NCBI GenBank assembly: GCA_015232455.1
Contig: JADFZQ010000013.1
Span: forward strand, 1 to 64,000
Direction: 5' to 3'
Source of the DNA: Desulfamplus sp.
GTDB taxonomy: Bacteria; Desulfobacterota; Desulfobacteria; Desulfobacterales; Desulfobacteraceae
DNA: 64,000 nt
Below the pieces are notes generated by a model. It was not told where the DNA came from, made no database searches, and saw only the letters and a list, made by a program, of their open reading frames with translations. This document shows, one piece after another, positions 24,894-31,971 of the stretch. Positions within the stretch are counted from its first letter, which is position 1; the number at the start of each line of letters is the position of its first letter. Position numbers and translations under genes: made by a program.

Positions 24894-26449
24894 TGGAAGA
24901 TCAAAACTCTTGCAGAGGCGGATTTCAAAATTGCCTTAATGCCCAACAGACAGCAGCAAGCGGGCTTATATTTAAAGAGAGATTTTTATGGGAAAAGAGC
25001 CGTGAAGGAAGATGTGCTATCTCTATTCCAACACAAGATGTTGAAGAGTCTCCTCTTGATGCTTCATTGATAGGAGATGCTCCAGAGTTGCCGCAACTTA
25101 GCGAATTAGATGTTGTCCGCCACTACACGAGGCTCTCTCAATGGAATTTTGGAGTTGATTCTGGCATGTACCCATTAGGTTCTTGCACCATGAAATATAA
25201 TCCCAAAACCAACGAAGTTCAGGCAGCAACTTCAGGATTTGCAACTGCTCACCCGCTTCTTGATGAAGATTTGTCTCAAGGTGCTTTAGAGATGATCTAT
25301 AACTTAGAGCAGTATCTTGCTGAGATTACTGGAATGGACGCTGTAACGCTTCAGCCAGCGGCTGGTGCCCATGGCGAGCTTGCAGGAATGCTTGCAATTC
25401 ATGCTTATCATGCAAAAAACGGTCATCAGAGAAAAAAGATAATAATTCCAGATACAGCACACGGAACAAACCCAGCAAGTGCAACGCTTTGCGGTTATGA
25501 ATCAATAAATATTCATTCAGGCGATGATGGGATTTTAACCCCTGAAGCTGTAGCCGCTGTAATGGATGAAGAGACTGCTGGAATTATGATTACAAACCCA
25601 AATACTTTGGGTCTTTTTGAAGAGAATATCAAAGAGATTGCAAAGATTGTTCATGCTAAAGGCGGGCTTGTTTATGGTGATGGTGCGAACATGAACGCAA
25701 TCATGGGCATTGTAAAACCAGGAGAGCTTGGGATTGATGTTTTGCATCTGAATTTACACAAGACTTTTAGCACACCTCATGGCGGCGGAGGTCCAGGTTC
25801 TGGTCCTATTGCTGTTGTAAAAGCTCTTGAGCCGTTCTTGCCTGTTCCAAGAGTTAAGAAAATACCTTCTGCCTCTGAACAACTATCTTCAAAAGATGAG
25901 TGTAATCTTAACACAAATGGCTCTAAATATACCTTAGTGTATGACAAACCAGATTCAATGGGCAGACTTCTTACATTTCATGGACATTTCGGCATCATGT
26001 TAAGAGCCTATTCCTATATTCTTTCAATGGGTTCAGAAGGTCTTACAAACGTGAGCAAACTTGCTGTTTTAAATGCCAATTATATTAAAGAATCGCTAAA
26101 AGATTATTTCCATCTGCCATACAATAGACCTTGTATGCACGAGTGCGTATTTACTGACAAATTTCAATCAGATAATGGGGTTACAACTCTTGATATGGCA
26201 AAAAGAATTATGGATTATGGATTTCACCCGCCAACAGTCTATTTTCCGCTTGTTGTTCATGGGGCAATTATGATTGAACCAACTGAAACAGAGTCTAAAG
26301 AGACAATAGACCAATTTATTGATGCTCTTAAATCTGTTGCTCAAGAGGCAAAAGATAATCCTGCAATACTTAAAGCTGCTCCACATCTTCCCAAACTATC
26401 AAGGCTTGATGAAGTGTCAGCAGCAAGAAAGCCGGTTTTAAGAGGTTAA
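24893..26449 (+). CDS. gcvPB: Glycine dehydrogenase (decarboxylating) subunit 2
   Basis: This 518-residue PLP-binding half of the split P protein has its PLP Schiff-base lysine at K290 in HLNLHKTFSTPHGGGGPGSGP. DTAHGTNPASA and YPLGSCTMKYNPKTNE are also characteristic. An Asn/Ser-rich stretch near 325-345 (SASEQLSSKDECNLNTNGS) appears longer than in homologues I know. The chosen ATG follows GGAGGTG at 5 nt and overlaps the gcvPA stop. It is the last gene of the gcv series. Confidence 0.94.
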   Translation: MEDQNSCRGGFQNCLNAQQTAASGLIFKERFLWEKSREGRCAISIPTQDVEESPLDASLIGDAPELPQLSELDVVRHYTRLSQWNFGVDSGMYPLGSCTMKYNPKTNEVQAATSGFATAHPLLDEDLSQGALEMIYNLEQYLAEITGMDAVTLQPAAGAHGELAGMLAIHAYHAKNGHQRKKIIIPDTAHGTNPASATLCGYESINIHSGDDGILTPEAVAAVMDEETAGIMITNPNTLGLFEENIKEIAKIVHAKGGLVYGDGANMNAIMGIVKPGELGIDVLHLNLHKTFSTPHGGGGPGSGPIAVVKALEPFLPVPRVKKIPSASEQLSSKDECNLNTNGSKYTLVYDKPDSMGRLLTFHGHFGIMLRAYSYILSMGSEGLTNVSKLAVLNANYIKESLKDYFHLPYNRPCMHECVFTDKFQSDNGVTTLDMAKRIMDYGFHPPTVYFPLVVHGAIMIEPTETESKETIDQFIDALKSVAQEAKDNPAILKAAPHLPKLSRLDEVSAARKPVLRG

Positions 26450-26507
26450 GGTAATATTAATTTGTTTTTGATTTTCTAAGTAAATTGCAGATAGATAGAT
26501 TATTTTT

Positions 26508-26542
26508 TAGAGTTGACAACTTTCAAAAAGTTGTCAACTCTA
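26508..26542. repeat. Inverted repeat of the TTGACAACTT family, copy 3
   Basis: TAGAGTTGACAACTTT pairs with AAAGTTGTCAACTCTA around a short spacer in the gap after gcvPB. The arms are the longest of the family. Because gcvPB (+) and the ThDP enzyme gene (-) converge here, the hairpin could terminate transcription from either side, although no clean T-run follows. Confidence 0.6.
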
Positions 26543-26607
26543 AATATTATGATCTGTTAATGAGATCATATAAATTGAGGTTTATGAACAAAAATATTAA
26601 ACTGTAT

Positions 26608-28389
26608 TTATCCAGATATTTTCCGAGCCATTGCCCTTCCTATAAAACGAAATTTATCTCCAAGTGGAAACCTTGATAGCACGGTTTTTACGACACCTTT
26701 TGTAAATCTTGTTCGTTTGCTATAGTCGATTTTCACATCAACAATTACTGGCTGACCTTTTTTTGCATGGGTTAATGCTTTAGTAATGGTTATTTCAATA
26801 TCTTGGTTATTTAAAATCTCCATATACTCTGCACCTGTAGCAATAGCCATACCTTTGATTTTTACATCTCCTAAAATAGTGCATGTCTTTCTGTTATATG
26901 GAATCTCCTGACCTTGAGAAATCTGAGAGAGTTCTCCATCGTGAAAAATAAAATAGACTATTCCTAAGTTTTCTGTAGATGCTGTAAGTATCTCCATGCC
27001 TGTCATCAAAAATGCACCATCTCCCACAATCCCCACAACCTGTTTGTTAGGATTTGCAAGTTTAGCACCTATTGCAGCAGGAACACAATATCCCATACAG
27101 TTAAAATCAGTTGGGCTTATCAGATGTTTTGAATGATAATTAGTAAAGAGTTCAGCACATAAAAATGTGTGGTTGCCATCATCAAGAACAGTTATTGCAT
27201 CGTTTTCCATATTTTCTCTAAGAGTTTTAAAAAAGATGGCAGGATTGACTTTGTCTGTTTTATAATCGATCCACTCTTTAATATATGCGGCTTTGTCATC
27301 ACTAATTTGGCTCTCAATTTCACTGTTTTCTCTTTTAGGCATAATGTTTTGTAACTCATTAAGAAGCTGGTTAAGAGCATCTTTAGCATCAGAGCATATA
27401 GCTATTTTGGCAGGATAGTTTTTGTGAAATACTTGAGGGTTTATATCAATATGTATAAGGTTTTCAGGAACTTTCACTCCAAAACTTCCAGTTGGAATTT
27501 CGCTAAAACGAGTTCCAACAGCAAGAAGGCAGTCGCAATTTGTAAAGGCATTTTCTGCTGCTGGCACAGAGTGTATTCCAAATCCCATTCCTGTGTGGAA
27601 TGGATGATCACCTGGAAACACACTTAAACCTTGCAGGGTTGTTGATACAGGGGCTTGTAGATATTCAGAAATTTGAATAGCAACTTGTGTTGCATCTTTA
27701 CTTCCCCAACCAAGAAACATTCCAGGGTGTTTTGAGTCTGCCAACAATTTTGCAGCCTCCTTAATTTCACTTATATCTGCAACAATGGCTTTTGGAAGAC
27801 GAGGTTTATAGCAATTAAAATCCCCTACAGATTCTTGAAACAATTGGAGATTTGCAGGAATCTCAATAAATACGGGTCCTGGCTCTCCTGAAGTTGCAAC
27901 TTCATAAGCCTCAAATATAGTTGGAACAATCTCTTCCTGATGTTTGATAAGATAACTTTTTTTAGTAACGCTTTTTAAAAGTCCTGCTTGATCAATTTCG
28001 TGAAGCTGATATGAAAATCTCATATCCCTTCTAATCCCACCTGAAATTATCAACATAGGTATGCCATCTAAAAACGCCTCTCCAATTCCACTCATAGCAT
28101 GTGTAATTCCAGCGGCTGGTACAATTAACAAGACACCGATTTTGTCAGAAGTTCGGCTTAACGCATCTGCCATAAATGCAGCACTACACTCATGTGTTAC
28201 AAGAGTTGGCGATATTTTCTCAGAGCTATTTAAAGCATCATATATCTCTGTGTTATGAACACCTGGTATGCCAAATGTGTGAGATACTGGTAACTGCTCA
28301 AGTGCATGAACTATAAGCCATGCTCCAGTTTTTTTGTTGACCGCTTTTTTTACAATATCAGTTGCTTTATTAATAAATTCTTTATTCAC
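26608..28389 (-). CDS. Thiamine-diphosphate-dependent enzyme (acetolactate-synthase-like)
   Basis: This 593-residue member of the ThDP decarboxylase/ligase/lyase superfamily has the N-terminal catalytic Glu at E67 (VTHECSAAFMADALSR) and the cofactor motif GDGAF at 456-460. About 27 residues later the usual NN is replaced by HDG (YFIFHDGEL). The middle domain reads GWGSKDATQVAIQISEYLQAP. The reaction is not predictable; candidates include 2-oxoacid ligation or decarboxylation, or C-C hydrolysis of a diketone. It starts at a GTG with AGGAGG just upstream, 48 bp after the FAD dehydrogenase gene, so the two are probably one operon. Confidence 0.82.
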   Translation of the reverse strand: MNKEFINKATDIVKKAVNKKTGAWLIVHALEQLPVSHTFGIPGVHNTEIYDALNSSEKISPTLVTHECSAAFMADALSRTSDKIGVLLIVPAAGITHAMSGIGEAFLDGIPMLIISGGIRRDMRFSYQLHEIDQAGLLKSVTKKSYLIKHQEEIVPTIFEAYEVATSGEPGPVFIEIPANLQLFQESVGDFNCYKPRLPKAIVADISEIKEAAKLLADSKHPGMFLGWGSKDATQVAIQISEYLQAPVSTTLQGLSVFPGDHPFHTGMGFGIHSVPAAENAFTNCDCLLAVGTRFSEIPTGSFGVKVPENLIHIDINPQVFHKNYPAKIAICSDAKDALNQLLNELQNIMPKRENSEIESQISDDKAAYIKEWIDYKTDKVNPAIFFKTLRENMENDAITVLDDGNHTFLCAELFTNYHSKHLISPTDFNCMGYCVPAAIGAKLANPNKQVVGIVGDGAFLMTGMEILTASTENLGIVYFIFHDGELSQISQGQEIPYNRKTCTILGDVKIKGMAIATGAEYMEILNNQDIEITITKALTHAKKGQPVIVDVKIDYSKRTRFTKGVVKTVLSRFPLGDKFRFIGRAMARKISG

Positions 28390-28437
28390 TGCTCCTCCTT
28401 AAGTTTTATATGTAGCTCAAGTAACCTTGATATATGT

Positions 28438-30138
28438 TTATAATTCTTTATTAATTATAGCAAATGCGGCTGCTCTACCTGTTAAGACACAGCTTCCAAG
28501 AAATGTCCCTTCAAGTGAGCCTTTGCCATGTATTCCACCGCCACCAAATCCTGCTGCCTCTCCAACTGCATACAAACCCTTAATAGGATTTTGCTCTGAA
28601 TCAAGAACCTCACTTTTCAGATTTGTCATTATCCCGCCTAAACTTTTTCTACTTAGTATAAATGTGCGTATTGCTATCAATGGTCTTGCTAAAGGATCGT
28701 CAATTTTTTGAAATTTACAAATACGCATACGATCACCTCTATTATCTCTAAAATTGGCAATTCTTCGCAATTGGTCGTCATTAAAATATCTACGCCCTCT
28801 CTCAATTTGAGCATCATACGCTTTAATATCAGACTCCATCTTTTCTCTATCAATTGAGACGCCAATACTTATTTTATCCATCTTTTGAGCCATATCTTTA
28901 AGATTATCTGCAACAACAATATCCTTGGACTCTTTTATCAGGCGGTTTACTAACAACTTGTCGCCAAACAAAAGATTCTTTAGCAGACCCAATTTCTTTT
29001 TATATCTAAATGCTGTCATATAATCGCACCCTGATATAGCAAGCTCTTTTATTGCGATTTTCCAATTAAGTATAAGCCACGAATATTGTGCATCTGTTTT
29101 ACATATCTGCTCAACTACATAACGTGTATCAGTGTATCCCATCAAAGGAATTGGTCCAAATCGTCTGCCCTGTGCATCCATCCACAATGCAGACCTTGGA
29201 GGTACAAGGCTTAAACCCTCCAGTTCATGTTGAGGATTTGGATGAAAGATACCAGCAGCATAGTGCCACTGTTTATCAAGGTGTGTGAGTTTCCCTCCAA
29301 TTTTTGCAGTCTCATTATGAAGCATACCATCTGCAAAACGGTGAGAGCCATTAAGAAGATTTTTTGGGGGGGTACCCCAACTTTTGTACCAATTTTTTCT
29401 TACCATAGAGAGATCACCTCCACATATTCCACCAGAAGCTACTACAAGGTGATCGCTTTTGGCAGTAAAACGCTCTCCCGTTCTTTCGTCTATTCCTGCA
29501 CATCCGATAACTCTTTTTATTGGTTTATAGCTTTCATCTTTATTTGAGAAACTCTTTATCGTCAAATCATTAGAGTTTGGAGATTGGAACTCTTCTATTA
29601 ATAATTCGTTAACTTGGTGTTCAAACAAAATGGTCAATTTACTACGTTTAGGATGTCTATTAAGATGATTTAAGATAGATTCAATAATAGCATACCCAGT
29701 ACCCCATGCTATATGCCATCTTGGGATTGAATTTCCCGGATGAAATATGCCTCTTTCTGGCCAATTTACTAAAGGGAGAAATGTAATATCTCTCTTTGTA
29801 AGCCAATCAAAGATAACATCTATAGATCGTTCAACATAAAATTTTGCCCATTGTTGAGGTAATAGATCATCAGGGCTAAATTGTGCAAAGCTCTTCCAAT
29901 CGGAGAGAGCAAGCTCTGGAGTATCTCTTATCCCCATTTTGCGTTGATGAGGAGTATTGACAAACATTATTCCGCCAAAAGATTTTTTGGCAAGACCTCC
30001 AAAATTTTCCTCTTTATCACGCTCAAGAATGGTTACAGAGATGTTCTGCTCTAACAGCTCAAATGCAGTAACAATACCTGCTAAACCACCACCAATTATG
30101 ACAACATCGCTTTTATACTCCAATTTTATTTTATCCAC
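28438..30138 (-). CDS. FAD-binding dehydrogenase (ketosteroid-dehydrogenase/fumarate-reductase fold)
   Basis: This 566-residue flavoprotein has the N-terminal dinucleotide fold VVIIGGGLAGIVTAFELLEQ and LERDKEENFGGLAKKSFGG. It ends with PIKGLYAVGEAAGFGGGGIHGKGSLEGTFLGSCVLTGRAAA, the FAD-binding tail of this superfamily. No signal peptide or membrane helix is seen. Homologues reduce or desaturate a C=C bond next to a carbonyl; the substrate here is unknown. The start is a GTG after GCGAGG. It lies between a TetR regulator and the ThDP enzyme, all transcribed leftwards. Confidence 0.85.
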   Translation of the reverse strand: MDKIKLEYKSDVVIIGGGLAGIVTAFELLEQNISVTILERDKEENFGGLAKKSFGGIMFVNTPHQRKMGIRDTPELALSDWKSFAQFSPDDLLPQQWAKFYVERSIDVIFDWLTKRDITFLPLVNWPERGIFHPGNSIPRWHIAWGTGYAIIESILNHLNRHPKRSKLTILFEHQVNELLIEEFQSPNSNDLTIKSFSNKDESYKPIKRVIGCAGIDERTGERFTAKSDHLVVASGGICGGDLSMVRKNWYKSWGTPPKNLLNGSHRFADGMLHNETAKIGGKLTHLDKQWHYAAGIFHPNPQHELEGLSLVPPRSALWMDAQGRRFGPIPLMGYTDTRYVVEQICKTDAQYSWLILNWKIAIKELAISGCDYMTAFRYKKKLGLLKNLLFGDKLLVNRLIKESKDIVVADNLKDMAQKMDKISIGVSIDREKMESDIKAYDAQIERGRRYFNDDQLRRIANFRDNRGDRMRICKFQKIDDPLARPLIAIRTFILSRKSLGGIMTNLKSEVLDSEQNPIKGLYAVGEAAGFGGGGIHGKGSLEGTFLGSCVLTGRAAAFAIINKEL

Positions 30139-30219
30139 GATTATACCTCGCCATTTGATTATATCCTTAATTTTTAGAGCTTATTATTATAAAAAGTTCT
30201 AAAAGTTCAGCTTATTTCT

Positions 30220-30825
30220 TTAACTTAGCAATATTGATACTATTTTAAACCATTCCATGCGAAGCTCTTTAAAATATTCATGATCATTTTGTGTTATTGA
30301 TTGGATAGCCATTCCTCGAAAACAATTTATTGTTAAGATCATAATATGTTCACTAACTTTATCGTTATAGCCCTTAGCTGTAGTATAGCTTTTCCATGCC
30401 TTGTTTATTGACTTGTGAAAATGTGCGATGATAGGGGATAAACGATCTTTTAAATTTCCATCTGTTCTACAGGCAATATTTAGCTCAAGCCATATATCCC
30501 TATGCCTGCCAATATAAAAATTGTTCCAGATAAAATCAAAAATATCAAATAATTTAAGATTTGAGCTGTTTAACGACAATACCCAATCTTGAGTGGTCTC
30601 AATTGCTTTATTAAGTATATATTCTGAAGCTGCTACAACTAACTCAGATTTACTTGTAAAATGGTGACTCCACGCACCTTTTGAAACTCCAGCTTTTAAC
30701 ATTATTTTAGAAAGAGATGTTCCGCGATAACCAAACTCTTGAAGAGAATCAAGTGTAGCTTCAAAAAGTTTAATTTGCGTTTCTGCACTTCTTTGAGCCT
30801 GATTTTTTCTATCTATTTTGGTCAT
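30220..30825 (-). CDS. TetR-family transcriptional regulator
   Basis: This 201-residue regulator has an N-terminal TetR helix-turn-helix (RSAETQIKLFEATLDSLQEFGYRGTSLSKIMLKAGVSKGAWSHHFTSKSELV; about residues 12-64) and a helical ligand domain. It is first in the operon with the FAD dehydrogenase and the ThDP enzyme. A candidate operator lies 86 bp upstream at 30911. It is probably an autoregulated repressor relieved by the pathway substrate; this is inferred from layout. Confidence 0.88.
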   Translation of the reverse strand: MTKIDRKNQAQRSAETQIKLFEATLDSLQEFGYRGTSLSKIMLKAGVSKGAWSHHFTSKSELVVAASEYILNKAIETTQDWVLSLNSSNLKLFDIFDFIWNNFYIGRHRDIWLELNIACRTDGNLKDRLSPIIAHFHKSINKAWKSYTTAKGYNDKVSEHIMILTINCFRGMAIQSITQNDHEYFKELRMEWFKIVSILLS

Positions 30826-30910
30826 ACTCCTATCTTAATTATACTCTTAAAGGTTATAAATTCAGGGTTAGTAGAAGATATTAAACTGTAATTTTGATTT
30901 TAGATAAAAA

Positions 30911-30928
30911 ATACCGACCGTTGGGTAT
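30911..30928. promoter_or_regulatory. Candidate TetR-type operator
   Basis: ATACCGACCGTTGGGTAT is an 18-bp imperfect palindrome with ATACC/GGTAT outer arms and 14 of 18 positions symmetric. Its size and ACCG...GGT pattern resemble operators of TetR-family repressors. It lies upstream of the divergence-free tetR promoter region. No -35/-10 was assigned around it. Confidence 0.5.
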
Positions 30929-30980
30929 GTAAATAAAATTTTGTAATATCCATGTCAAGATAAAAATTTCAATATAATTA

Positions 30981-31025
30981 AAAAACCCATTGATTTCAGT
31001 AACAACCTAAAATCAATGGGTTTTT
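30981..31025 (-). terminator. Intrinsic terminator after tsaB/lon
   Basis: A perfect 16-bp stem, AAAAACCCATTGATTT with AAATCAATGGGTTTTT, and a 13-nt loop. It has T-runs on both strands, so it can work in either direction. On the minus strand it closes the lon-tsaB transcript and shields the tetR operon. Confidence 0.8.
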
Positions 31026-31103
31026 CAAATTAAAGTTAGTGGTATTTTGTTTGCAGTATCATTAAGGCTATAAATTGTAGTTTATACTCAATTTATGACC
31101 TTA

Positions 31104-31226
31104 AAGAATGGGAATTTAATAACACCAGAGATTTAATAAATTGAATAGGGAACAACGATCGTTGTTCCCTATCTATGACATCTTCTTGCTCAGTATAATT
31201 TAGGATATTATTAAATTGTTATTCCT
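31104..31226. repeat. ~123-bp element with related ends, copy B, containing a 28-bp palindrome
   Basis: The ends (AAGAATGGGAATTTAATAAC... and ...ATTATTAAATTGTTATTCCT) match those of the element at 8132-8260, as does the CAGAGATT/CAGAAATT and TTGCTCAGTAT/TTGCTGGGTAT flanking text. The centre here is the palindrome ATAGGGAACAACGA plus its exact complement (31145-31172), the same family as 14034 and 21041. The two elements therefore share ends but carry different palindromic cores. It fills the gap between the terminator and tsaB; nothing coding is seen. Confidence 0.55.
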
Positions 31227-31267
31227 AAACAGTATATAAGACTACGATTAGTCTCCCTTTTAATCTT

Positions 31268-31966
31268 TCAAAAATTAGCTCGTTCGTAGTTCATCTCGGC
31301 ATCTGATCGTCTAAGATAGACTGGAGTTATAGCATCTGGCAAGCAAGATAGTCTCTCGGTATTATCAAAAATAATATTTGCCAAGACAGATGCTTTTACA
31401 CAATTTTGGAACAAAGGAGCAAACAGAGCTTTATCACTCATATTCTTTTGAATAAGCTCACGGAATGCAACAGCACCAGAGCCTACAAATAGGCACTTAT
31501 TAATGTCAGCAACATTTGAGAGTGCAATTTCTGGATTAACAACAACCTCTTCGCTCTTTTGAATTAATCTACCGTTATTAAAGTTGTAAATAGCACAATA
31601 AACTTCGCCTCTTTTAGCATCCATCATTACACAGACAGGAATAGATGAAAAGATGAACTGATAGGCAATTGCATCAAGAGTTGATATTCCAGCAGATGGC
31701 TTTGATGTTGCAAAGGCAAGACCTTTTATGACGCTTATGCCTATACGCAATCCTGTGAAGCTGCCCGGACCGCATGAAACAACAAATCCATCCAAATCAC
31801 CTATTTTGATTCCAGCACTATTTTCAACTGTATGAGCAATCATCTCCATAACTGTTTTAGAGTGCGTTATTTTATTTAGATTAAATGTCTCACAAATCAA
31901 AACTCTATCTTCTACAAGTGCAATAGAGGAACTTTGTTCAGCAGTATCAAGTGCAAGAATTCTCAT
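31268..31966 (-). CDS. tsaB: tRNA threonylcarbamoyladenosine biosynthesis protein TsaB
   Basis: This 232-residue ASKHA-fold protein works with TsaD and TsaE to place t6A at position 37 of ANN-decoding tRNAs. It shows the family opening MRILALDTAEQSSSIALV, then HSKTVMEMI and VVSCGPGSFTGLRIGISVIKGLAFAT. It lies 5 bp after lon on the same strand, so the two are co-transcribed. The length is normal. Confidence 0.93.
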   Translation of the reverse strand: MRILALDTAEQSSSIALVEDRVLICETFNLNKITHSKTVMEMIAHTVENSAGIKIGDLDGFVVSCGPGSFTGLRIGISVIKGLAFATSKPSAGISTLDAIAYQFIFSSIPVCVMMDAKRGEVYCAIYNFNNGRLIQKSEEVVVNPEIALSNVADINKCLFVGSGAVAFRELIQKNMSDKALFAPLFQNCVKASVLANIIFDNTERLSCLPDAITPVYLRRSDAEMNYERANF

Positions 31967-31971
31967 CTCAA

